A DNA stretch of 64,000 nucleotides. Origin: Senegalimassilia anaerobia JC110 (GTDB taxonomy: Bacteria > Actinomycetota > Coriobacteriia > Coriobacteriales > Eggerthellaceae). Each line of letters starts with the position of its first letter. Position 1 is the stretch's first letter. The position numbers and the translations under genes were made by a program. Under the pieces are notes generated by a model. That model did not search any database, had not been told where the DNA came from, and saw only the letters and a list, made by a program, of their open reading frames with translations. This document shows, piece by piece, positions 19,037 to 27,281 of this stretch. The DNA lies in contig NZ_HE611014.1 of NCBI RefSeq assembly GCF_000236865.1, positions 512,130 to 576,129 of the forward strand, in the 5' to 3' direction.

Positions 19037-20269
19037 ATGCAACAGGAAATGAAGCTGCGCCGCCGCATCGCCGGTGGAGCGATGGCTTGCGTCCTGTCCT
19101 GCGGCCTTATGGTCCCGCAGCTGGCATTCGCCACCCCTGATTCATCTTCCAAGCAGGCCGAGGCCCAGGCGGTCCTGGCCTCGCTCAACTCCATGCAGTA
19201 CCAGCTCGATCAGGCATCGGCTGACTACGGCCAGGCGCTCGAGGAGCAGGCTCAGGCTCAGCAGTCCGCCGATCAGGCTCAGGAGCGCATCGACCAGATC
19301 AACGTCGAGATCGCCGATGTGCAGTCCCGCTTGGGCGATCGCGCGCAAAGCATGTACCGCACGGGCGCCAGCTCGTTTTTGGACTTGCTGCTCGGCTCCA
19401 CCTCGTTCAGCGAGTTCGCCACGAACTGGGACCTGCTGAACAAGGTCAACGATAACGATGCCGAGCTCGTGCAGCGCAACAAGGATTTGCGCACCGAGGC
19501 TCAGGAGCAGAAGGCCACGTTTGACGAGCAGTCCCGCACCGCCGCTGCCAAGGCATCCGAGGCTAAGCAGATCCAGGACGAGGCTCAGGCCACCGTTAAC
19601 TCCATGCAGCAGACCTATGACGGTCTTTCGGCCGAGGTGGCAACGCTGGTGGAGGAAGAGCGTGCCGCACAGGCGGCCGCTGCTGCCGCAACCGCCCAGC
19701 AGACCGTCGACCAGTCCGCTGCTCAGGCTACCCAGCGTATGGGCATCGCCGGCGCCACGAACAACAACGCAAATGCCGGCGGCAATGGCGGTAACGGCGG
19801 CGCTGCCGATAACGGTGGCGGCAACACGTGGACCGACAACTCCGGCGACTCCGGCAACACCGGTTGGACCGATAACGGCAATTCGGGTAATACCGACAAC
19901 TCGGGCGGTTCCAGCAGCTCCAGCAGCTGGGCTCCGTCTTACAACGCCTCTACGGGCAATGCCATCGTCGACCGTGCATACAGCTGCATTGGCGCGCCGT
20001 ACGAGTGGGGCGGCGTCGGCCCTGACAGCTTTGACTGTTCCGGTCTGGTCAGCTATGCGCTGACCGGCAGCTATTCGCGCTACGGCACCACGTACACGTT
20101 CATGGGCATGTCCCAGGTCTCCGACCCGCAACCTGGCGACATCTGCACCAGCTGGTCGCATTGCGGCATCTACATCGGCGGCGGGCAGATGATCCATGCC
20201 CCAACCTTTGGCCAGACGGTGTGCGTTAGCTCCGTGCAGTCCGACATGATCATCGTGCGTCCCTGGTAG
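19037..20269 (+). CDS. Secreted coiled-coil NlpC/P60 peptidoglycan hydrolase
   Basis: The 410-residue protein is organised like RipA- or PcsB-type cell-wall hydrolases. Residues 1 to about 37 are a signal peptide (KLRRR, a hydrophobic core, then QLAFA). Residues about 45-240 are coiled-coil rich in Gln, Glu and Ala. A low-complexity Gly/Asn/Ser linker follows, and the last 100 residues are an NlpC/P60 endopeptidase with catalytic Cys 334 (FDCSGLV) and His 375 (WSHCGIYIG). It probably cuts peptide stems during cell separation, with the coiled coil controlling access. AGAAGGAGG lies eight bases before ATG 19037; an earlier in-frame start at 18989 would precede the signal peptide. Confidence 0.9.
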   Translation: MQQEMKLRRRIAGGAMACVLSCGLMVPQLAFATPDSSSKQAEAQAVLASLNSMQYQLDQASADYGQALEEQAQAQQSADQAQERIDQINVEIADVQSRLGDRAQSMYRTGASSFLDLLLGSTSFSEFATNWDLLNKVNDNDAELVQRNKDLRTEAQEQKATFDEQSRTAAAKASEAKQIQDEAQATVNSMQQTYDGLSAEVATLVEEERAAQAAAAAATAQQTVDQSAAQATQRMGIAGATNNNANAGGNGGNGGAADNGGGNTWTDNSGDSGNTGWTDNGNSGNTDNSGGSSSSSSWAPSYNASTGNAIVDRAYSCIGAPYEWGGVGPDSFDCSGLVSYALTGSYSRYGTTYTFMGMSQVSDPQPGDICTSWSHCGIYIGGGQMIHAPTFGQTVCVSSVQSDMIIVRPW

Positions 20270-20338
20270 CGCTTCCCGCTTCAGCGGCACATCGACCAGC
20301 ATGTAAACTGGCGGCGCCGAAATATCTGCAGTAAACAA

Positions 20339-20376
20339 CGAGCCCCAAGCTGTTCCACCAGCTTGGGGCTCGTTCG
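20339..20376. terminator. Strong bidirectional terminator
   Basis: CGAGCCCCAAGCTG and CAGCTTGGGGCTCG form a perfect 14-bp stem with a six-base loop. It lies between the NlpC/P60 gene and the convergent engB gene. Confidence 0.8.
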
Positions 20377-20530
20377 CGTTTGCAGGGGTGTTGGCTCGGC
20401 AGAAATGGCTGCTTGGAGCCGGGGCTGGCGAAAGGGCGCCGACCCGATCATGCCCAGGGGGCATTCGGCCTCATGGGCAGCGGGGCATGCAACCCCGGTC
20501 GGCGCGCGCCCGCGCTTTCGCGATACCGCG

Positions 20531-21115
20531 TTAGCCCTCGCAGGCCTGCGTGATGAGCTTGCGCAAGGCGTCGAATCCCTCGCGCTTCTCGCTGGACGTC
20601 ACCAGCATGGGAACGTCCTCGGGCAGGGCGAGCTGGCGTCGCAGCACGGACACCTGCTTGTTCTGCTGGTTGCGGGAGAGCTTATCGGCCTTCGTGAGCA
20701 CCACGGCGAACGGAAGCCCCGCCTCCATGAGGAAGTTGATCATGTTAAGGTCGAGCTGCTGGGCCTCATGACGGATGTCAACCAGGCTGACCACCAGCGC
20801 GAAGTTGCGGTCCTGGTTGAAATAGCCCTCGATCAGCTCCGCCCAGCGGCCTTTCTCGGATTTCGCCACGCGCGCGTAGCCGTAGCCGGGCAGGTCGACG
20901 AAGCGGGCGCCTTCGGTGGCGAAGAAGTTGATGGTGGACGTCTTGCCAGGCTTCTGAGAGACCTTCGCCAGGCTTTTGCGGCCGAACAGGGCGTTGAGCA
21001 TGGACGACTTGCCCACGTTCGAGCGGCCGGCGAACGCCACTTCCGGAAGCGTCGAGGGCGGCAGCTGCGACGAGATGCCGAACGAGCGCTCGAAGGTTAC
21101 GTTGTTGAAGTTCAT
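20531..21115 (-). CDS. engB: Ribosome-biogenesis GTP-binding protein EngB/YsxC
   Basis: This TRAFAC GTPase helps assemble the large ribosomal subunit. The 194-residue protein shows G1 GRSNVGKSS, the switch region KPGKTSTINFF, G3 VDLPGYGYA, G4 LTKADK and G5 TSSEKREG, in the usual order and size. I chose the ATG at 21115, matching family starts (MNFNNVTFERSF); the longer frame to 21214 adds 33 unlike residues. The gene is alone on the minus strand, divergent from the DUF6110 gene. Confidence 0.93.
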   Translation of the reverse strand: MNFNNVTFERSFGISSQLPPSTLPEVAFAGRSNVGKSSMLNALFGRKSLAKVSQKPGKTSTINFFATEGARFVDLPGYGYARVAKSEKGRWAELIEGYFNQDRNFALVVSLVDIRHEAQQLDLNMINFLMEAGLPFAVVLTKADKLSRNQQNKQVSVLRRQLALPEDVPMLVTSSEKREGFDALRKLITQACEG

Positions 21116-21254
21116 ACGGTGCTCCAAATGGTTCGAAGTTGTGCTTGCACCATGATAGCGTGCTTCGCCCTGCGGAAATGCCCACGTCATCCGCCATCCG
21201 CAATAACCCCGCATGACGGCAAGCGGGGATTTCGAGAAATAAAGTTGCCATTGA

Positions 21255-21281
21255 TTGACAATATGTCACCTGCGTCATACT
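21255..21281 (+). promoter_or_regulatory. Promoter with overlapping palindrome before DUF6110 / metal ATPase
   Basis: A consensus -35 TTGACA (21255-21260) is followed by CATACT (21276-21281) at 15 bases, or TACTGT at 17 bases. The palindrome TGACA-ATA-TGTCA (21256-21268) overlaps the -35 box. That is a typical repressor position, but no regulator gene is adjacent. Confidence 0.55.
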
Positions 21282-21361
21282 GTTTCGAACGCAGTAGAAG
21301 TTATTGGGGTCGAACATCGCTTGACGTACGGCGACGACCAGCACAAGAAAGGACGCAGAAC

Positions 21362-21613
21362 ATGAAGTTTAAAAAGCGCGATGGTTGGATGCTCGCCGGC
21401 GGTTTCGCTCTGGGCACGCTGGGCTTGAAGGCGCTGAGCAGCTCCACGGCGAAGAAATGCTACGTGCAGGGCGTCGCCAAGGGCCTGCAGGCCAAGGCCG
21501 CCTATCAGGACGTTGTCGAGCAGGCAAAGGCCCAGGTCGATGACATCGTGGCCGAGGCAAGCTACATCAACGAGTCTGCTAAGACCGAGCAGTCCGCGGT
21601 CGACGGCGAATAG
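21362..21613 (+). CDS. DUF6110 family small protein, partner of the P-type ATPase
   Basis: The 83-residue protein has one hydrophobic segment (GWMLAGGFALGTLGLKALSS) followed by a charged helical tail (about residues 35-83), so it is probably a single-pass membrane protein. I assign it to DUF6110 from memory of small proteins that sit next to heavy-metal P-type ATPases in Coriobacteria and Firmicutes; the function is not established. It lies 15 bases before the ATPase and shares its promoter, suggesting an accessory or chaperone role in metal transport. AAGGA lies before ATG 21362. Confidence 0.7.
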   Translation: MKFKKRDGWMLAGGFALGTLGLKALSSSTAKKCYVQGVAKGLQAKAAYQDVVEQAKAQVDDIVAEASYINESAKTEQSAVDGE

Positions 21614-21628
21614 CGCGAAGACGTCGCT

Positions 21629-23710
21629 ATGAAATATCAGATCGCAAATGAGCTTCCGGGCCGTTTGCGCGTGAAGCTGGCGGGCCCTGTCCCGCCAGCG
21701 GACTTAGATGCGCTGTATCGCGTGCTGGGTGCATGCCCCGACATCGCGAAGTCAACCGTCTATCCGCGCATCGGCAGCGTTGCCCTGACCTATAACGCCG
21801 CACCCGGCGGCCGCGCACGCGTGCTCGAGCATCTGGCGGGCATCGATGCGGCGGCCATCGCCAAGGCCAAGCAGGGGTGCGGCCTTGAGCTTGCCCCGCG
21901 TTCGCATTCCCTGCTCATGGACCTGGCGTCGCTCGTGGGCTTCCATTTCATGCGCCGTTGGTTCCTGCCCGCACCCCTGGCGGCAGCCTGGACGGTTTTC
22001 AGCTACCGCAAGTTCTTGTTCGCCGGCCTGAAGTCGCTGGCGGCGGGCCGGTTGGACGTGCCCGTGCTCGATGCGGCGGCGATCGGCATCTCGTTCGCGA
22101 AGCGCGATCCGCGCACGGCGGGGCTCACCATGCTTCTGCTCAACGTTGGCGAGACGCTTGAGGAGTACACGCGCAGCCGCTCGGAGGGCGCGCTCATCAA
22201 CGCGCTGCTCGACCTGCCCGAGACCGCCCAGCTGGTGGAAGGCGACACCGAGGTGCAGGTTCCCTCCAGCTCCTTGCGCGCAGGTCAGCTCATCGCCGTA
22301 CGCACCGGCATGCCCGTGTGCGTTGACGGCACGGTGGTGCGCGGGTGCGCCATGGTCAACCAGGCGGCGCTCACCGGCGAGCCGCTGGCCGTCGAGCGCA
22401 CCGTCGGCGACGACGTGTTCGCCGGCACGGCGGTGGAGGACGGCGAGATCATCGTCGAGGTGAAGGCGAACGAGGGCCAGACGAAGCTGCGCACCATCAT
22501 CAACCTGGTCGAGCAGACCGAATCCTACAAGTCCCGCACGCAGTCGCGCATGGAGCGCCTTGCCGACCGCATCGTGCCGTGGAACTTCCTGCTGGCGGGC
22601 ATCGTGGCGCTTACCACGCGCAGCCTGGTGAAGACGTCGGCGGCCCTTATGGTCGACTACTCCTGCGCGCTCAAGCTCACCGGCTCCATTGCCGTGCTGT
22701 CGGCCATGAGCCAGTCTGCCCAGGCGGGCTTCACCGTGAAGGGCTCTCAGCACTTCGAGTCCATGGCGCAGTCCGACGTCATCGTGTTCGATAAGACGGG
22801 CACGCTGACCGAGGCCGCCCCGCAGGTGGCGCGCGTGCTTTCCCTTGACGGGTGGGATGATGACGAGGTGCTTCGCTTCGCCGCATGCCTGGAGGAGCAC
22901 TTCCCGCACCCGGTGGCCCGCGCGGTCGTGCGCGCTGCCGCCGAGAAGGGCTTGGAGCACCGCGAGCGCCACGCCGAGGTGGAGTACATCGTGGCGCACG
23001 GCATAGCAAGCTCGCTTGCCGGCAAGCGCGTGGTCATCGGCTCGGAGCACTTCGTCGTGGAGGACGAGCAGGTCGAGATCTCCGAGGCGCAGAAAGAGCT
23101 CATCGCGCGGCAGACCGAGGGCCTCTCGCCGCTCTACCTTGCCGTGGACGGCAAGCTCATGGGCGTCATCGGCGTGCAGGACCCGCTCAAGGCCGGCGTT
23201 CCCGAGGCCGTCGCCGAGCTTCGCCGCCTGGGGCTTTCGCGCGTCATCATGCTCACGGGCGACAACGAACGCACCGCGGCGCGCATCGCCGCGCGCGCCG
23301 GCGTCTCCGAGTTCCACGCGAACCTGCTTCCCGAGGACAAGTACGCCTTCGTCGAGAAGCTCAAGGCGGAAGGCGCGCACGTGGTCATGGTCGGCGACGG
23401 CGTCAACGACGCCCCGGCGCTGGCGCTTGCCGACGTGGGCATCGCCATGGGGCAGGGCACCGCGGTGGCCAAGGAGGTGGCCGACATCACGCTCACGGGC
23501 GGCCAGCTCGGCTCCATCGTGGCGCTGCGCCGTATGAGCGAGGGCCTGATGGGCCGCCTGAACGGCAGCTTCAAGGAGGTCATGGTCATCAACTCGACGT
23601 TGTTGGCGGCCGGCATCGGCGGCATCATCTCCCCGCAGGTCTCCTCGCTTCTGCACAACGCCTCCACCGTCGCGCTGTCCATGCGCAACGGGAAGCGCTA
23701 CGACGCATAG
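21629..23710 (+). CDS. Heavy-metal translocating P1B-type ATPase
   Basis: The 693-residue protein pumps a transition metal using ATP. An N-terminal HMA-like domain (residues 1 to about 75, PGRLRVKL) has no CxxC metal-binding pair. The actuator motif LTGEPL lies near residue 250, the phosphorylation site DKTGTLTE is at Asp 388, the HP motif (EEHFPHPVARA) is near residue 430, and the hinge reads MVGDGVNDAPAL. The intramembrane motif is YSCALKLT rather than CPC or SPC, and the C-terminal helix has LLHNASTVALS. This differs from copper pumps (CPC) and is closer to uncharacterised or manganese/zinc-type subgroups, so the ion is uncertain. Confidence 0.88.
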   Translation: MKYQIANELPGRLRVKLAGPVPPADLDALYRVLGACPDIAKSTVYPRIGSVALTYNAAPGGRARVLEHLAGIDAAAIAKAKQGCGLELAPRSHSLLMDLASLVGFHFMRRWFLPAPLAAAWTVFSYRKFLFAGLKSLAAGRLDVPVLDAAAIGISFAKRDPRTAGLTMLLLNVGETLEEYTRSRSEGALINALLDLPETAQLVEGDTEVQVPSSSLRAGQLIAVRTGMPVCVDGTVVRGCAMVNQAALTGEPLAVERTVGDDVFAGTAVEDGEIIVEVKANEGQTKLRTIINLVEQTESYKSRTQSRMERLADRIVPWNFLLAGIVALTTRSLVKTSAALMVDYSCALKLTGSIAVLSAMSQSAQAGFTVKGSQHFESMAQSDVIVFDKTGTLTEAAPQVARVLSLDGWDDDEVLRFAACLEEHFPHPVARAVVRAAAEKGLEHRERHAEVEYIVAHGIASSLAGKRVVIGSEHFVVEDEQVEISEAQKELIARQTEGLSPLYLAVDGKLMGVIGVQDPLKAGVPEAVAELRRLGLSRVIMLTGDNERTAARIAARAGVSEFHANLLPEDKYAFVEKLKAEGAHVVMVGDGVNDAPALALADVGIAMGQGTAVAKEVADITLTGGQLGSIVALRRMSEGLMGRLNGSFKEVMVINSTLLAAGIGGIISPQVSSLLHNASTVALSMRNGKRYDA

Positions 23711-23810
23711 GCCCGTCGAGGGCCTATGGGCGCAAGCCGACGGGCGGTTGCGTGCCCAGGGCCAGCGAGCTTACCCGTCGGCATTTCGTGAAAACATGGA
23801 CGAACATCGA

Positions 23811-23847
23811 CGCCCCCGTTGCAAACGCCCGGGGGCGTTGTTATAAT
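23811..23847 (+). promoter_or_regulatory. rpsB-tsf promoter embedded in a hairpin
   Basis: TTGCAA (23819-23824) and TATAAT (23842-23847) are exactly 17 bases apart. A stem CGCCCCC (23811-23817) / GGGGGCG (23831-23837) encloses the -35 box in its loop and is followed by TTGTT. The same bases may therefore end the ATPase transcript and start rpsB. Confidence 0.8.
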
Positions 23848-23959
23848 CCGAGGGCTGTTTTATCACACATGCGTGTGCGACCCTTCCCGCTAGTGGCCGA
23901 AATCGGTTGCGGGTGAAAGGGGATGACCGCACGCAGAGGACTAACGAATGGAGAGTGTC

Positions 23960-24724
23960 ATGGCTAAGATCAGCATCCAGACCCTGCTCGATGCAGGCGC
24001 GCACTTCGGTCACCAGAAGCGTCGTTGGAACCCCAAGATGAAGCCGTTCATCTTCGGCGCCCGCGGTGACATCTACATCCTGGACCTCAAGCAGTCCCTC
24101 GTGGGCATGGACCAGGCTTACACCTTCGTCTCCAACGTCGCCAAGAACGGCGGCTCCGTCCTGTTCGTTGGCACGAAGAAGCAGGCCCAGGAGGCCGTCG
24201 CCGACGCCGCCAACCGTTGCGGCATGCCTTACGTCAACGCCCGTTGGCTCGGCGGCATGCTCACCAACTTCGTGACCATCCGTTCCCGCGTCACCCGCAT
24301 GGAGGAGCTGGAGGCCATGGAAGCCGACGGCCGTATGGCGCTGCTGCCGAAGAAGGAGCAGATTCTGCTGCGCAAGGAGCTGTCCAAGCTGCAGCTCAAC
24401 CTCAACGGCATCCGCAACATGAAGCGCGTCCCCGACGCCATCTTCGTGATCGACACCAACCGCGAGGAGATTGCCATCCGCGAGGCTCATCGTCTGAACA
24501 TCCCCGTGGTGGGCACGCTCGACACCAACTGCGATCCCGATGACGTCGAGTACGGCATCCCGGCCAACGACGACGCCATCCGCTCCGTCAAGCTCCTGGC
24601 CGACTTCATCGCCGACGCCGTCGTCGCCGGCACCGGCGCCCCCGTTTCCGCTGAGGAAATGGCCGCTCCGGCCGAGGCCGAGGCTGCTCCGGCTGCCGAG
24701 GCTGCCGCTCCTGCTGCCGAATAA
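23960..24724 (+). CDS. rpsB: 30S ribosomal protein S2
   Basis: The 254-residue protein shows LDAGAHFGHQKRRWNPKM, VGTKKQAQEAV, RWLGGMLTNF and DAIFVIDTNREEIAIREA, all standard S2 sequence. The last 20 or so residues are an Ala/Glu/Pro-rich tail, as in other Actinobacteria. ATG 23960 is chosen because GGAG lies six bases upstream and S2 proteins begin near MAKISIQ; ATG 23948 would add four residues. A leader of about 105 bases could carry S2 autoregulation, but I recognise no motif. Confidence 0.96.
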   Translation: MAKISIQTLLDAGAHFGHQKRRWNPKMKPFIFGARGDIYILDLKQSLVGMDQAYTFVSNVAKNGGSVLFVGTKKQAQEAVADAANRCGMPYVNARWLGGMLTNFVTIRSRVTRMEELEAMEADGRMALLPKKEQILLRKELSKLQLNLNGIRNMKRVPDAIFVIDTNREEIAIREAHRLNIPVVGTLDTNCDPDDVEYGIPANDDAIRSVKLLADFIADAVVAGTGAPVSAEEMAAPAEAEAAPAAEAAAPAAE

Positions 24725-24750
24725 GCACGGGGCCTAACCCCTGGTGTTGC

Positions 24751-24783
24751 ACGCCGTCGGTCCCCGTAGGGCGGCCGACGGCG
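24751..24783 (+). terminator. Hairpin between rpsB and tsf, possible attenuator
   Basis: ACGCCGTCGG and CCGACGGCGT form a ten-base stem with a 13-base loop. No T-run follows, so it may be a processing site or partial attenuator lowering tsf relative to rpsB. Confidence 0.4.
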
Positions 24784-24843
24784 TTCGAGGTTATTAACGG
24801 CGGAGCTCAGGCGCCGCCGCAACAAGGATAGAAAGGATCCAAC

Positions 24844-25710
24844 GTGGCTGCTATCACCGCTTCCATGGTCAAGGAACTGCGCGAGATGACCGACGCCGGC
24901 ATGATGGAGTGCAAGAAGGCGCTCGTCGAGGCCGATGGCGACATGGAGAAGGCCGTCGACGTGCTGCGCACCCGCGGTCTGGCCGCTGCCGCCAAGAAGG
25001 CCGGCCGCGCCACCAACGAGGGCACCGTCATGACCGTCCTGGCCGATAATGCCAAGTCCGCTGCCGTCGTCGAGCTGAACTGCGAGACCGACTTCGTGGG
25101 CATGAACGAGAAGTTCAAGGCCTACGCTGAGAAGCTGGGTCGCGCCGCTCTGGCCGCCAACGCCGCCGACGTCGAGGCCCTGCGCGCCTCCACCTTCGAG
25201 GGCGAGCCCGTCGAGGACATCCTCACCGACGCCATCCACGTGCTGGGCGAGAACATCCAGCTCCCCCGTGCCACCACCGTCAACGCCGGCGGCATCGCCT
25301 CCTACATCCACGGTGGCGGCAAGATCGGCGTTCTGGTGACCTTCGACGTCGAGGGCATCGACCCCGCTTCCGAGGGCTTCCAGGCTTACGGCCGCGACGT
25401 TGCCATGCAGGTTGCCGCCGCTTCCCCGGTGTCCGCCAACCGCGAGTCCGTGCCGGCCGAGGTCGTCGAGCATGAGATGGGCATCTACAAGGCTCAGGCT
25501 GCCGAGTCCGGCAAGCCCGAGGCCATCCAGGAGAAGATTGCTACCGGCCGCATGGAGAAGTTCTACAAGGAGAACTGCCTGACCGAGCAGGCCTTCGTCA
25601 AGAACCCCGACCAGTCCATCAACCAGTACACCGACGAGTGCGCCAAGAACCTGGGCGGCACCATCAAGGTGACCGGTTTCGTGCGCTGGGCTCTGGGCGA
25701 GACCGCGTAA
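24844..25710 (+). CDS. tsf: Elongation factor Ts
   Basis: EF-Ts recharges EF-Tu with GTP. The 288-residue protein starts with the UBA-like domain ITASMVKELREMTDAGMMECKKAL, followed by the EF-Tu contact sequence ELNCETDFV and the core domains. It begins with GTG at 24844 behind GAAAGGA. The usual partners pyrH and frr do not follow; murA does, after a terminator. Confidence 0.96.
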   Translation: MAAITASMVKELREMTDAGMMECKKALVEADGDMEKAVDVLRTRGLAAAAKKAGRATNEGTVMTVLADNAKSAAVVELNCETDFVGMNEKFKAYAEKLGRAALAANAADVEALRASTFEGEPVEDILTDAIHVLGENIQLPRATTVNAGGIASYIHGGGKIGVLVTFDVEGIDPASEGFQAYGRDVAMQVAAASPVSANRESVPAEVVEHEMGIYKAQAAESGKPEAIQEKIATGRMEKFYKENCLTEQAFVKNPDQSINQYTDECAKNLGGTIKVTGFVRWALGETA

Positions 25711-25911
25711 CCCACGCTTTTCGCCACATAGCCAGCGAATCGCAAACGCTGCGGGCCGCTCCTTCGCCTTGTATCCGCTCTAATGCTGCGACATCGGCCG
25801 TCGATGCCGCAGCGGTAGCGGACGCAAGGCTCGGGGCGACCCGTTTTCCTTTCTCGGGCCATTATCGCTTCTGCGCGTCCGCGAATGCGTTGATACGTTT
25901 GCTTTCATCGT

Positions 25912-25946
25912 GAAGGCCCGCCTTGCGCGGGCCTTCGCTTTATAAT
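25912..25946 (+). terminator. tsf terminator followed by a TATAAT box
   Basis: GAAGGCCCGC and GCGGGCCTTC form a perfect ten-base stem followed by GCTTT. TATAAT lies directly after it (25941-25946) and could be the -10 box of murA, but no clear -35 hexamer is seen at the right distance. Confidence 0.7.
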
Positions 25947-25982
25947 GGGCTTTCGCAATCTAGTTCATCCAGGGGGGTTTGC

Positions 25983-27266
25983 ATGTCTGAGAAAGAGATC
26001 ATCGTCGTCGAGGGCAACAACGTCCTTTCCGGCGAGGTGAGGGTTTCCGGCGCGAAGAACTCGGCTTTGAAGCTCATCGCCGCCTCGCTTTTGGGCCAGG
26101 GCGCCTCAACGCTGCACAATGTGCCCCTTATCAGCGATATCGTCGTCATGTCGGAGGTGCTCGAGTGCCTCGGCGCCACCGTCGAGCGCGACGGCCACAC
26201 CATGGTTATCGACACCGCTCAGGTCACGTCCCATGAAACACCCTACGAGCTGGTGTCGAAGATGCGCGCGTCCATTAGCGTGCTCGGCCCGCTGGTGGCG
26301 CGTTTCGGCCAAGCGCGCGTGGCCATGCCCGGCGGCTGCCAGATCGGTGCCCGCAAGATCGATATGCACCTGGTGGGTCTTGAGGCCCTGGGTGTGGAGT
26401 TCACCGTGGACCACGGGTACCTGAACGCCTACACGCCCAACGGCCTGCACGGCGCCGATGTCACGTTGGAGTTCCCCAGCGTCGGCGCCACGGAGAACTG
26501 CCTTATGGCCGCCGTTACCGCTCATGGCATCACCTGCATCGAGAACGCCGCGCGCGAGCCTGAGATCGTCGATTTGGCGAACATGCTCAACGCCATGGGC
26601 GGCAAGGTCAGCGGCGCCGGTTCGTCCATCATCCAGGTGGAGGGCGTGCCGCTTGAAAGCCTGCATCCCTGCGAGCACACCACGGTGGGCGACCGCATCG
26701 AGGCCGGCACCTTCTTGGTGGGCGGTGCGCTCACGGGCGGCCCGGTCACGGTGCGCGGCATCGACCCGTCGTACCTGCATATGGCCATCATGAAGCTGCG
26801 CGCCATGGGCTGCTGCGTCGAGGCAGGGGAGGATTGGATCACCTGCAGCCGCAACCAACCGCTGCAGCCCACCGATATCCAAACGCTTCCGCATCCGGGT
26901 TTCCCCACCGACCTGCAGGCTCAGTTCATGCTGCTGTGCAGCTTGGCCCACGGCACCTCCATGGTCACCGAGAACGTCTTCGAGAACCGCTTCATGTTCG
27001 CCAGCGAGCTGGCGCGCATGGGCGCCGATATCACCATCGAGGACCATCATGCGCTCGTGCGCGGCGTCAACGACCTGCAGGGTACCGACGTGTCCTCCAC
27101 CGACCTGCGTGCCGGCGCGGCGTTGGTGCTGGCGGGCATCGTGGCCGAAGGCGAAACCCGCGTGCACAACATCAAGCACATCGACCGCGGCTACGAGGAC
27201 TACTGCGGCAAGCTCTCCCAGCTCGGCGCGAACGTGTCGCGCCGCCAGGTTGGCGCGGCCGAATAG
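25983..27266 (+). CDS. murA: UDP-N-acetylglucosamine 1-carboxyvinyltransferase
   Basis: MurA commits UDP-GlcNAc to peptidoglycan by adding enolpyruvate from PEP. The 427-residue protein shows VSGAKNSALKLIAASLL at the start, the active-site loop MPGGCQIGARKIDMHL with Cys 119 (the fosfomycin target residue in classic MurA), DRIEAGTFL, PHPGFPTDLQAQ and a final RGYEDYCGKL. ATG 25983 is chosen over 25923 because GGGGGG lies just before it and MurA starts here. The LCP gene begins 15 bases downstream. Confidence 0.95.
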   Translation: MSEKEIIVVEGNNVLSGEVRVSGAKNSALKLIAASLLGQGASTLHNVPLISDIVVMSEVLECLGATVERDGHTMVIDTAQVTSHETPYELVSKMRASISVLGPLVARFGQARVAMPGGCQIGARKIDMHLVGLEALGVEFTVDHGYLNAYTPNGLHGADVTLEFPSVGATENCLMAAVTAHGITCIENAAREPEIVDLANMLNAMGGKVSGAGSSIIQVEGVPLESLHPCEHTTVGDRIEAGTFLVGGALTGGPVTVRGIDPSYLHMAIMKLRAMGCCVEAGEDWITCSRNQPLQPTDIQTLPHPGFPTDLQAQFMLLCSLAHGTSMVTENVFENRFMFASELARMGADITIEDHHALVRGVNDLQGTDVSSTDLRAGAALVLAGIVAEGETRVHNIKHIDRGYEDYCGKLSQLGANVSRRQVGAAE

Positions 27267-27281
27267 CCGGACGGGAGCGTC

